Assembly (NCBI RefSeq): GCF_016735115.1
Contig: NZ_JAERQJ010000005.1
Location: forward strand, 1 to 64,000
DNA: 64,000 bases
Direction: 5' to 3'
DNA from: Aquimarina mytili
GTDB taxonomy: Bacteria > Bacteroidota > Bacteroidia > Flavobacteriales > Flavobacteriaceae
The notes below the pieces were generated by a model. That model saw only the letters and a list, made by a program, of their open reading frames with translations, searched no databases and had not been told where the DNA came from. The position numbers were made by a program, and so were the translations under genes. Position 1 is the first letter of the stretch. Each line of letters opens with the position of its first letter. Of the stretch, positions 55,426 to 63,221 are shown piece after piece.

Positions 55426-56481
55426 ATCCTGGTTAAAATACTTCGCCGCCTGGACGATTACATTTTCAACGGTAGGTTTATTTGCAATTATTATAGTATT
55501 CGTATACTTTCTTACTTCAGAAGCTGTTGTGTTGCCAATACAAAATACCACACTTTTATCCAATGTATTTTCTAACACATAACTTTGGACTCCAGATGGG
55601 CTAAAAAACAATACTCCATCAAAAGAACGATCAAATTTCCTTGAATTTAAGTGAGTTTTATACACAACTTGCTCTTTTATCTCCACATCATTTTGTTTTA
55701 AGAGATCCGGAAGTTCGTTTCTTCTCAAATTTCCGCAAAAAAACAAAAAAGACTCATTTTGATACTTTTTTATAATGATTTTAGCCAAATCTGAAGCATT
55801 TTGAGCAGTTTCAATCACTTTTTTGCCATTTTCTTCTAAAAGCTTTTTTGTATTTTCACCTACGCAAAAACAATTTGAAATGTTTGTTCCAGATTTTAAA
55901 ACTGACTTTACGGCATTCTTACTCGTGAAAATCGCATTTCTGATTTCACTCTTACCTATACTACTGTCCAAAAATTCGATTTGAATCCCATCATATTCTA
56001 CAAATCCAATACCCGTATTGAGTAGTAGCTCCTTTTGAGCTAGTGATAGTTTTTTTGTTGATAAAATAGTCGGTGGATTGTCCCCTCTCCTTGGGGAGAG
56101 GGTTAGGGTGAGGGGATTTTTACTACTAACCTTCCCTTTATTAATTTTAACCGATTCTTTTATTTTATCCAAAATTAGGTCTGGATCCTCAAAAACAACT
56201 TTATTCTCGAATCTCAGAACTGTATATCCCAAAGCCTCAAGGTGTACATCTCTTAATCTGTCTTTTTCTTGTTGAAGAATATCATGATGGTATTCACCAT
56301 CTAATTCAATAATAATTTGACATTCAATGTTAACAAAATCAACAACATAGCTTTTTAAAGAGTGTTGTCTTCGAAATTTTAAATTCTCAAATCTCCTATT
56401 GCGAAGATAATTCCAAAGCTTAGCTTCAGCTTTGGTTTGTTCTTTATGAAGCAATCTTGATATTTGAGTTTTAATATTCAT
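55408..56481 (-). CDS. hemD: DUF559 domain fused to uroporphyrinogen-III synthase
   Basis: A 357-residue fusion. Residues 1-117 are a DUF559 (Vsr-like nuclease fold) domain: KLWNYLRNRRFENLKFRRQH, YVVDFVNIECQIIIELDGEYHH (read in two parts), with Asp 48, Glu 59, Asp 61 and His 65-66 as likely active residues. Residues about 137-357 are a HemD that closes hydroxymethylbilane to uroporphyrinogen III: TILSTKKLSLAQKELL, AIFTSKNAVKSVL, GVLFFSPSGVQSY. Residues 122-135 (NPLTLTLSPRRGDN) are the translation of a REP-like repeat. There is no ATG, GTG or TTG at the HemD start, so the enzyme can only be made as the fusion. Confidence 0.88.
   Translation of the reverse strand: MNIKTQISRLLHKEQTKAEAKLWNYLRNRRFENLKFRRQHSLKSYVVDFVNIECQIIIELDGEYHHDILQQEKDRLRDVHLEALGYTVLRFENKVVFEDPDLILDKIKESVKINKGKVSSKNPLTLTLSPRRGDNPPTILSTKKLSLAQKELLLNTGIGFVEYDGIQIEFLDSSIGKSEIRNAIFTSKNAVKSVLKSGTNISNCFCVGENTKKLLEENGKKVIETAQNASDLAKIIIKKYQNESFLFFCGNLRRNELPDLLKQNDVEIKEQVVYKTHLNSRKFDRSFDGVLFFSPSGVQSYVLENTLDKSVVFCIGNTTASEVRKYTNTIIIANKPTVENVIVQAAKYFNQDLSSQI
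56080..56117. repeat. REP-like repeat, inner copy
   Basis: GTCCCCTCTCCTTGGGGAG followed by AGGGTTAGGGTGAGGGGA. It is translated as the linker between the DUF559 and HemD parts. A diverged copy lies inverted at 56541-56579, so repeats of opposite orientation bracket the DUF559 coding region. Confidence 0.75.
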
Positions 56482-56503
56482 ATACTCCCTTACCGATTTA
56501 AGA

Positions 56504-56580
56504 GTCCCCTCTCCTTAGAGAGAGGATTTTCCTGGTTATCACCCTCATCCTAGCCTTCTCCCTCAAGGGAGAAGGGACAG
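56504..56580. repeat. REP-like repeats, outer copies
   Basis: GTCCCCTCTCCTTAGAGAG at 56504-56522 is a short direct copy. The reverse complement of 56541-56580 (starts CTGTCCCTTCTCCCTTGAGG) matches 56080-56117 with one indel and several substitutions. These lie between the DUF559-hemD gene and hemC, in the gap that normally would hold nothing. Confidence 0.65.
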
Positions 56581-56596
56581 GTTCGTTACTATAGTT

Positions 56597-57508
56597 TTAC
56601 TTTAGGTTCAATTTAATCTCTTTCATCAATTCTCTTCCTCCATTATTTAATACTTTTTGCGCACACCTTTTTCCAAAAGATGCTGCATCGTCAATGGAAA
56701 CTTCTTCTGAAATTTCAATTTTGTGTTTTCCATCTAAACTAAATAAAGCTCCTTTAAACTGAATAGTATTTTCTACTATTTGTGCCAAAGCTCCGATAGG
56801 TGCTGTACATCCTCCTTCTAATTCTCTTAGAAATTCTCGCTCGATGTGTACACAAATTTCTGAGGCTTCATGATTAAGGTTTGCCAAGGCTTCAAGACAA
56901 AACATATCTTCTTCTTTGGCAACTACCAACATTGCTCCCTGTGCAGGTGCTGGAATCATCCAATCCAGCGTGATGTAATTTTCTGGTTTCAGGTTGATGC
57001 GTTCTAATCCTGCCGCAGCAAAAATAGCACCGTTCCAATGGTTATCCGTAAGTTTTTGCATTCGGGTATTTACATTACCTCGTAAATCTACAACATCATG
57101 CTTAGGATACTTATGAAGCCATTGTGCCTTTCTGCGTAAGCTTCCGGTAGCAATGACACCATCGGCTTCTAAAAAACCCAGACCTTTATGAACTAAAATA
57201 TCCTGTACATTAGCCCGTTCTAAAACAGTAGCTTCAACAATACCCTTAGGCAAAGCCGTAGGGACATCTTTCATAGAATGAACTGCAATATCAACTTCGC
57301 CATTTAACATGGCAACATCCAGGGTTTTCGTAAAAATCCCGGTAATCCCCAGTTCATATAAAGGTGTATCCAAAACGAGATCTCCTGTTGATTTTACAGG
57401 AACAAGTTTTGTATCATATCCAAGATTGGTAAGCTTTTTTTGTACCATATTAGCTTGCCAAAGTGCTAACTCACTATCCCTGGTACCTATACGAATCGTT
57501 TTAGCCAA
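56597..57508 (-). CDS. hemC: Hydroxymethylbilane synthase
   Basis: Polymerises four porphobilinogens to hydroxymethylbilane. The 303-residue length fits. Signatures are RIGTRDSELALWQANMVQK at the start, VDIAVHSMKDVPTALPKGI, IATGSLRRKAQWLHKYP, DLRGNVNTRMQKL, and the dipyrromethane cofactor Cys in LRELEGGCTAPIGALAQI. Its ATG lies 2 bases after the hemA stop, so hemA and hemC are cotranscribed. The gap downstream to hemD is filled with REP-like repeats. Confidence 0.97.
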   Translation of the reverse strand: MAKTIRIGTRDSELALWQANMVQKKLTNLGYDTKLVPVKSTGDLVLDTPLYELGITGIFTKTLDVAMLNGEVDIAVHSMKDVPTALPKGIVEATVLERANVQDILVHKGLGFLEADGVIATGSLRRKAQWLHKYPKHDVVDLRGNVNTRMQKLTDNHWNGAIFAAAGLERINLKPENYITLDWMIPAPAQGAMLVVAKEEDMFCLEALANLNHEASEICVHIEREFLRELEGGCTAPIGALAQIVENTIQFKGALFSLDGKHKIEISEEVSIDDAASFGKRCAQKVLNNGGRELMKEIKLNLK

Positions 57509-57510
57509 GA

Positions 57511-58761
57511 CTATTTATTTTGTAATTGGAAAACTTTTTGAATCAATTCTATGCTTTCGTCTGCCGAAGTATTTTCATCTTTGAGATGATTTGCAAAGTG
57601 ATTTGTTATTTTTTGAATGATTCGACTACTTATAATATCGGCCTGTTCTTCATCAAAATCTGCATACTTTTTTCGTTGCAAATTAATTTCGGCCTCTTTT
57701 AAAGTGATCAATTTGTTCTTCAACGCTTTGATGGTCGGAGCGAATTTTCGAGTATCCAACCAATTATCAAATTCCAACCTTACTTCTTCGATAATATTTT
57801 CTGCCTGAGGAATGTATTGCTGCCTTCTTTGTAAAGTATCATCGGTCATTTTTGACAAATGATCAAGGTGAACTAAGGTAACATTTGGTAATTCGGTAAC
57901 ATCATTAGCAACATTCTTGGGAATAGAAAGATCCAGGATCAATAATGGTTTATCCGAATGGATTAATTGTTTAGAAATTGTTGGATTATGTGCCCCAGTA
58001 GCAACAATTAGAATATCTGCATTTTTGATTTCGGATTGAATATTAGCATATTCTTTTACAACAAGATTAAATTTTCCTGCTACTTTTTCGGCTTTATCCT
58101 TGGTGCGATTGATCAAAACGATATGATCATTTTTAGTATGCTTTACTAAATTCTCGCAGGTATTCCTACCTATTTTTCCGGTACCAAAAAGTAAAATATT
58201 CTTACTAGAAATATCCTCAACATTTTTAAGAATATACTGTACTGATGCAAAAGAAACTGATGTTGCACCTGAAGAAATTTCAGTTTCATTCTTAATACGT
58301 TTACTTGCCTGAATCACAGCATTGATAAGCCGCTCAAGAAATGGATTTGTGACCCCAGCTTGTTTAGAGGCTTTAAAACTAAGTTTTAACTGACTTATTA
58401 TTTCGAAATCTCCTAAAATCTGACTATCTAAACCTGTACCTACTTTAAATAAGTGTGCTACAGCTTTGCTATTTTTATGCACATAGGCTACTTTCTCAAA
58501 CTCTTCTACTGTACCATGTGTATGTTCACAAAGTAATTTGATTAACTGAAATGGGTGTTGCGCAAAACCATGTAATTCTGTACGATTACATGTAGAGGTA
58601 ACCAATAAGGCCTCGATACCTTCTTCTTTAGCTTGACGCAGTATTGCATTTTTTGCCTCATCACTTACACTAAAGTGACCTCTGATCTCTGCGTCAGCTT
58701 TTTTATAGCTAAGTCCAATGGTATAAAAATTCGTTCCTTTTGCTCTTAGGTGAGGCTCCAT
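57511..58761 (-). CDS. hemA: Glutamyl-tRNA reductase
   Basis: Reduces glutamyl-tRNA to glutamate-1-semialdehyde, the first committed step of the C5 heme route, 416 residues. The nucleophilic Cys is in LLVTSTCNRTELHGFA, and the NADPH loop is NILLFGTGKIGRNTCENL. Other family segments are GTGLDSQILGDFEIISQL and the C-terminal dimerisation helices (LDTRKFAPTIKALKNK). It heads the minus-strand heme cluster and diverges from an AraC regulator. An exact -7 match (TATTTTTG, minus strand, 58787-58794) lies 26 bases before its ATG. Confidence 0.97.
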   Translation of the reverse strand: MEPHLRAKGTNFYTIGLSYKKADAEIRGHFSVSDEAKNAILRQAKEEGIEALLVTSTCNRTELHGFAQHPFQLIKLLCEHTHGTVEEFEKVAYVHKNSKAVAHLFKVGTGLDSQILGDFEIISQLKLSFKASKQAGVTNPFLERLINAVIQASKRIKNETEISSGATSVSFASVQYILKNVEDISSKNILLFGTGKIGRNTCENLVKHTKNDHIVLINRTKDKAEKVAGKFNLVVKEYANIQSEIKNADILIVATGAHNPTISKQLIHSDKPLLILDLSIPKNVANDVTELPNVTLVHLDHLSKMTDDTLQRRQQYIPQAENIIEEVRLEFDNWLDTRKFAPTIKALKNKLITLKEAEINLQRKKYADFDEEQADIISSRIIQKITNHFANHLKDENTSADESIELIQKVFQLQNK

Positions 58762-58786
58762 CCAATCAAATCTAAATTTTCCGTCA

Positions 58787-58794
58787 CAAAAATA
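58787..58794 (-). promoter_or_regulatory. Candidate -7 element for hemA
   Basis: Reads TATTTTTG on the minus strand, matching TAnnTTTG, 26 bases before the hemA start. A TTG at -33 is not clear. Confidence 0.4.
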
Positions 58795-58864
58795 TCCTAC
58801 CTGAATCAGAAAAAATAACGCTAGAAGGGTTTTTAGTATCGAAAAACGTTGTTTAAGACATTAT

Positions 58865-58897
58865 TTGCATTAAAATAAGCAAAAACGCTTATTTTTG
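58865..58897 (+). promoter_or_regulatory. Promoter and inverted repeat for AraC gene
   Basis: TTG (58865-58867) and TATTTTTG (58890-58897) are separated by 22 bases, within the 17-23 range reported for Flavobacterium promoters. AAAATAAGC (58872-58880) and GCTTATTTT (58887-58895) form a perfect 9-bp inverted repeat overlapping the -7 box. This looks like an operator between hemA and the AraC gene. Confidence 0.5.
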
Positions 58898-58962
58898 TGG
58901 CAGTTCATAAGATTCTCTCATCGATAGTTTAGATTTATTCTAAATAAATAACACAAACACAA

Positions 58963-59853
58963 ATGGAAATTGAATTAAAAAATAACGCTCCGGGTATTTT
59001 AGAAGAAACTTTAATTGAAGAAGGGTTTCATATTCTTAAATTTCAAAACGAAACTACTGAAAATCAAAAAGTTGTTAGAGACATTGATAGTAATTTTATT
59101 CAGTTTCACTTTTGTGTTAAAGGTGCTATTACCTTCAATTTTAACAATGGTAGTTACGCTTTGAACCTTTCTGAAGAACATTCGTTGTTGCTATACAACC
59201 CCCAACGCGATTTGCCCATGAATCTGGAAATGAAAAAAGATTCATGGCTGATTACAGTACTCATATCCATTAAAAAATTTCACTCTCTCTTCTCGAAAGA
59301 AGCTGACTATATTCCTTTTTTAGGTGAAGGTAACCGAGATAAAAAATATTATAACGATGGGAGTATTTCGCCATCGATGGCCGTGGTATTAAATCAAATT
59401 ATGAACTATAGTTTGCATCAATCTATCAAATTGCTATACTTCAAAGGTAAAGCGTATGAACTTTTAAGTCTATATTTTAATAGGCCCGAGGATGCCGATA
59501 TAGAACAATGCCCCTTTTTGGTAGATGAAGAGAACGTGCTCAAAATCAAAAAAGCTAAAGAGATCATAATCGCTAGAATGGCCGAACCGCCAACGCTTCA
59601 AGAATTGTCAAAAGAGATTGGATTACCTCTCAAAAAACTTAAGGATGGTTTTAAACAAATCTATGGAGAACCAGTATATGCTTTCTTATTTGATTACAAA
59701 ATGGAAGTTGCCCGACAACTATTGGCTACCGGAAGTCATAATGTAAACGAAGTAGGCTTAAAAGTAGGCTACAGTACGGCAAGTCATTTCATAGCCGCAT
59801 TTAAAAAGAAATTCGGCACTACTCCAAAAAAATATGTAACAAGCTTAAGTTAA
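58963..59853 (+). CDS. AraC-family regulator divergent from hemA
   Basis: A 296-residue regulator. The N-terminal part (about 20-170) is a sensor of the PchR-like AraC group, e.g. NFIQFHFCVKGAITFNFNNG and LLLYNPQRDLPMNLEMKKDS; the C-terminus (about 195-296) is the AraC domain with PPTLQELSKEIGLPLKKLKD and NEVGLKVGYSTASHFIAAFK. PchR relatives sense siderophore or iron-related ligands. Standing back to back with hemA, it is a natural candidate to control heme or iron genes, but that is inference. Confidence 0.88.
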   Translation: MEIELKNNAPGILEETLIEEGFHILKFQNETTENQKVVRDIDSNFIQFHFCVKGAITFNFNNGSYALNLSEEHSLLLYNPQRDLPMNLEMKKDSWLITVLISIKKFHSLFSKEADYIPFLGEGNRDKKYYNDGSISPSMAVVLNQIMNYSLHQSIKLLYFKGKAYELLSLYFNRPEDADIEQCPFLVDEENVLKIKKAKEIIIARMAEPPTLQELSKEIGLPLKKLKDGFKQIYGEPVYAFLFDYKMEVARQLLATGSHNVNEVGLKVGYSTASHFIAAFKKKFGTTPKKYVTSLS

Positions 59854-59860
59854 ATACCTG

Positions 59861-60040
59861 TTACTCTGTTGATTCCACTCTAGGAATCCCAACACCTTTT
59901 TGTAAAGAAACAATAGAATCATACATTCCTTGATCTTCTTCATTAGTATCTGCCAATACAGATACAAATTCAAATTGTTCTAATAGTTCCAGGACAAAAG
60001 GTAGCTTGTCTTTTTCGACATCTACAATAATACGTTTCAT
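59861..60040 (-). CDS. 59-residue small protein
   Basis: An open frame of 59 residues just too short for most ORF lists, starting MKRIIVDVEKDKLPFVLELL and ending GVGIPRVESTE. It begins with a strand-helix that resembles small regulatory or antitoxin-like folds, and the sequence (EQFEFVSVLADTNEEDQGMY) shows normal codon use. It converges on the AraC gene with an 8-base gap. No partner toxin is seen. The family is not recognised. Confidence 0.55.
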   Translation of the reverse strand: MKRIIVDVEKDKLPFVLELLEQFEFVSVLADTNEEDQGMYDSIVSLQKGVGIPRVESTE

Positions 60041-60297
60041 GTGGTTTAATATTGTTTGTTAACAGTCACATGCAACCCATATCTACATTATAGCAGATCG
60101 ACAATTAAATATTGTTTAATTGCACAGGGTTCATCTTTGCTTTTTTAATCTATATAAAAATACTAAAATAAAACTTCTCAACTTTCAGTTTATAACAATT
60201 TAACGTAATTATAAGGTGTGTTTTACCTATGCTAGCAGATTAATCGCACTATTGAAAAGTCTTATCGCTTTTTTGTATTCATGCTCTTAATAGTTTG
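60041..60297. other. AT-rich gap before hemH
   Basis: I see no open frame or obvious hairpin in this stretch. It leads into a hemH promoter. Confidence 0.3.
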
Positions 60298-60305
60298 TAT
60301 TTTTG
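60273..60305 (+). promoter_or_regulatory. Candidate hemH promoter
   Basis: TTG at 60273-60275 and TATTTTTG at 60298-60305 are 22 bases apart and match the Flavobacterium TTG-TAnnTTTG consensus. The ATG at 60330 follows by 25 bases. Confidence 0.55.
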
Positions 60306-60329
60306 CTAAACGCGAAAAAGAAAAAATTT

Positions 60330-61367
60330 ATGAGTAAAGGCGTTCTTCTTGTTAATCTTGGATCACCAGATAGCACTGACCCGAAAGATGTAAAGAAATA
60401 TCTTGGAGAATTTTTAATGGATCCCAGAGTAATTGATGTCCCGCTTTGGGCAAGAACTTTATTAGTCAAAGGAATCATTTTAAATACCCGTCCAAAAAAA
60501 TCGGCTGCGGCATATAAAAAAATATGGTGGAAAGAAGGTTCTCCTCTTATTGTGCTTTCTGAAAGACTACAAAGTAAAGTTGCAGAACGCACTGCGATCC
60601 CCGTTGGATTAGCTATGCGCTACGGAAGCATGTCTCTTAAAAAAGGATTGCAATCACTGGTAGATCAAGGTGTAACAGAAGTTCTTACAATACCACTATA
60701 CCCTCAATTTGCAATGGCTACTACTGAAACGATTGATGTTAAAGTCGAAGAACTTAAAAATGAATTCTTTCCAACGCTCACCATCACTTCCTTACCTGCT
60801 TTTTATAACAAACCTGAGTATATCGAAGTTCTTTCTAATAGCATTTCAGAAAAACTAAAAGATATTGATTATGACCATCTTTTATTTAGCTATCATGGTG
60901 TTCCTGAGCGACATATTAGAAAAAGTGATATTAGCAACGGCAACTGTAAAATGGATGGGAAATGTTGTTTTAAAAAAGGTTCAAAGCAACATGAATTCTG
61001 TTATCGTCATCAATGTGAAATGACCACAGTACACGTAGCAAAAAAATTAGGTCTTAAAAACGGAACCTACTCTACCTCGTTTCAATCTCGATTAGGTTTT
61101 GATCCATGGTTACAACCTTATACAGATCGTACCATTGAAAGAATGGGGAAAGAAGGCATCAAAAAAATGGCTATTGTAACCCCTGCATTTGTATCAGATT
61201 GTTTAGAGACTTTGGAAGAAATCGCCATGGAAGGTCAAGAAATTTTTCATGAAGTTGGAGGTAAAGAGTTTACAACAATTCCTTGTCTTAATGATCGTGA
61301 TGACTGGGCAGATATACTAGCCAATTGGATAAACGAATGGGTCGCCGTTAAAACTGCTGTAGTATAA
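60330..61367 (+). CDS. hemH: Ferrochelatase
   Basis: Inserts Fe2+ into protoporphyrin IX (or coproporphyrin III) as the last or near-last heme step. I choose ATG 60330 (MSKGVLLVNLGSPDSTDPKD), because the longer frame from TTG 60303 adds nine basic residues that lie within the promoter. Family motifs are VLLVNLGSPDS, the catalytic His in FSYHGVPERHIRK, and TSFQSRLGFDPWLQPYTD. A cysteine-rich stretch (CKMDGKCCFKKG with later CYRHQC) resembles the extra metal or cluster-binding insert of some bacterial HemH proteins. It overlaps the MATE gene by one base. Confidence 0.95.
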   Translation: MSKGVLLVNLGSPDSTDPKDVKKYLGEFLMDPRVIDVPLWARTLLVKGIILNTRPKKSAAAYKKIWWKEGSPLIVLSERLQSKVAERTAIPVGLAMRYGSMSLKKGLQSLVDQGVTEVLTIPLYPQFAMATTETIDVKVEELKNEFFPTLTITSLPAFYNKPEYIEVLSNSISEKLKDIDYDHLLFSYHGVPERHIRKSDISNGNCKMDGKCCFKKGSKQHEFCYRHQCEMTTVHVAKKLGLKNGTYSTSFQSRLGFDPWLQPYTDRTIERMGKEGIKKMAIVTPAFVSDCLETLEEIAMEGQEIFHEVGGKEFTTIPCLNDRDDWADILANWINEWVAVKTAVV

Positions 61368-62743
61368 TGGCAAAAGTCTCTTCTGAAACTTTAGGCACCG
61401 AACCTATAGGGAAATTACTAATAAAACAAGCCGTTCCAGCTTCGATCGGGATACTGGTAATGTCTCTTAATATCGTATTCGATTCTATTTTTGTCGGGAA
61501 CTGGATAGGAACAATAGCTATTGCCGCTATTAGTGTAGTTTTACCTGTTTCCTTCTTTATCGCAGCATTAGGAATGGCCATTGGTGTTGGAGGTTCGAGT
61601 ATCATTTCTAGAGCATTAGGTGCAGATAACAAAGAAAAGGCTTTACATACTTTCGGAAATCAAATTACACTAACTCTACTTTGCACTGTTTCTCTGGTAA
61701 TTCTTGGATTAACCTTTGTTGATCAAATTATTCCAAAGTTCGGAGGAAAAGGTGATATTTTTGATCCAGCCAAAATCTATTACATTATTGTTTTATATGG
61801 AGTACCGATTCTTGGATTTGCCATGATGGGTAATACGGTTATAAGAGCTGAAGGAAAACCTAAATTTGCTATGACCGCTATGATTATTCCAACAGTTGGA
61901 AATCTTCTTATGGATTATTTATTCATTAACGTAATGGATATGGGAATGTATGGGGCCGCTTGGGCAACAACAGGATCATACCTAGTCTGTTTTTTATATA
62001 TTTTCTGGTTTTTTTCTTCAAGAAATTCTGAACTCAAAATTCGTTTTCGACATTTAGGGTTGCAAAAAGATATTGTTTCTGAAATTGCTTCACTCGGTGG
62101 AGTTACATTAGCGCGACAAGCTGTTGTGAGTATCACCTATTTGTTAATGAATAACATTTTATTTGATCTAGGACAAGAAGGTCTGGTTGCTGTATACGCC
62201 ATTATCGGTAGAATGTTGATGTTTGCCTTATTTCCCGTATTTGGAGTAACACAAGGTTTTTTACCTATTGCAGGATATAACTATGGAGCTCAACGATACC
62301 CAAGAGTACGCGAATCTATTAATACGGCTATTAGATACGCTGCGATAGTTGCTACCTTAGTATTTATATGCTTAATGGTATTTCCTACACATATTGTCAC
62401 TCTATTTCTTAATCTTGACACAAAAGATCCATTTGAAATTCAAAGAAATATTTATGTGATAGAAAAAACTCCAACAGCAATGCGTTGGGTTTTTGCTGCT
62501 ACCCCAATAATTGCATTACAACTTATTGGCGCTGCTTATTTTCAGGCTGTGGGTAAAGCTATTTCTGCTTTGCTACTTACTTTATCGAGGCAAGGGTTCT
62601 TTTTTATTCCATTAATCTTAATTTTACCAAAATTTTATGGCGAGTTGGGCGTTTGGATCTCCTTTCCTATCGCTGATGTATTAGCTACTATTGTTACCGG
62701 ATATTTCTTGAACCGAGAAATACGAACAAAACTTATGGTATAA
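61367..62743 (+). CDS. MATE-family efflux transporter
   Basis: A 458-residue inner-membrane exporter with twelve hydrophobic helices in two homologous halves (NorM/DinF-like). Pieces include GKLLIKQAVPASIGILVMSL, FIAALGMAIGVGGSSIISRA, YGVPILGFAMMGNTVIRAEG and FGVTQGFLPIAGYNYGAQ. It expels drugs or metabolites in exchange for Na+ or H+. The ATG shares a base with the ferrochelatase stop (TAATG), so it is translationally coupled to hemH. Substrate unknown. Confidence 0.92.
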   Translation: MAKVSSETLGTEPIGKLLIKQAVPASIGILVMSLNIVFDSIFVGNWIGTIAIAAISVVLPVSFFIAALGMAIGVGGSSIISRALGADNKEKALHTFGNQITLTLLCTVSLVILGLTFVDQIIPKFGGKGDIFDPAKIYYIIVLYGVPILGFAMMGNTVIRAEGKPKFAMTAMIIPTVGNLLMDYLFINVMDMGMYGAAWATTGSYLVCFLYIFWFFSSRNSELKIRFRHLGLQKDIVSEIASLGGVTLARQAVVSITYLLMNNILFDLGQEGLVAVYAIIGRMLMFALFPVFGVTQGFLPIAGYNYGAQRYPRVRESINTAIRYAAIVATLVFICLMVFPTHIVTLFLNLDTKDPFEIQRNIYVIEKTPTAMRWVFAATPIIALQLIGAAYFQAVGKAISALLLTLSRQGFFFIPLILILPKFYGELGVWISFPIADVLATIVTGYFLNREIRTKLMV

Positions 62744-62755
62744 AACAGTCTAAAC

Positions 62756-62780
62756 CTTGCAGATCTTTATGACCTGCAAG
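62756..62780 (+). terminator. Hairpin between convergent genes
   Basis: CTTGCAG (62756-62762) pairs with CTGCAAG (62774-62780). It lies between the MATE gene and the convergent NTF2-like gene. The T-run is moderate, so it is weak. Confidence 0.4.
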
Positions 62781-62793
62781 ATCTGTCTTTTAC

Positions 62794-63216
62794 TTAATTC
62801 ATTTTGGTAGCAGCTTTGCTTATAATCTTCCACTCTCCTTCAATCTTTTTTAGAAGAAAAATATCAATATATCGAACATCTTTATCTTTTGCTATAATTT
62901 CGGCTTTTGCCATGGCAATGTCGTTTTCCTGATCAATAGACAGTATATTTCCTATTCGTCCGTTAAACTTTCCTTTTTCCTTCTTCTCAAACCAAGAAAC
63001 ATATTCTGCAATGGGCACTATCCATAACGCTTTTTCTTTATGGGTAAGAAATAAATTAGCTTCTTTATAAAAAGCTTTCTTTATGATTTCTGGTTTATTA
63101 TACGAGGTTCCCTCGAGATATTGATTAATAGTAACTCTTATCTGGTCATCTTCAGATTGTGCAATGGCACAGGTGCACACTATTAAAAATAAGGTTGTTA
63201 AAAAATGTATTTTCAT
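62794..63216 (-). CDS. Secreted SnoaL-like / lumazine-binding-type protein
   Basis: A 140-residue protein with a signal peptide (to about CAIAQ, residue 20). The body fits the NTF2/SnoaL-like fold: DDQIRVTINQYLEGTSYNKP near the start, IKKAFYKEANLFLTHKEKAL, then YIDIFLLKKIEGEWKIISKA at the end. It is of the same broad type as the protein at 307-798. The function is unknown. It lies 5 bases downstream of the sugar dehydrogenase on the same strand. Confidence 0.75.
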   Translation of the reverse strand: MKIHFLTTLFLIVCTCAIAQSEDDQIRVTINQYLEGTSYNKPEIIKKAFYKEANLFLTHKEKALWIVPIAEYVSWFEKKEKGKFNGRIGNILSIDQENDIAMAKAEIIAKDKDVRYIDIFLLKKIEGEWKIISKAATKMN

Positions 63217-63221
63217 GTGTT

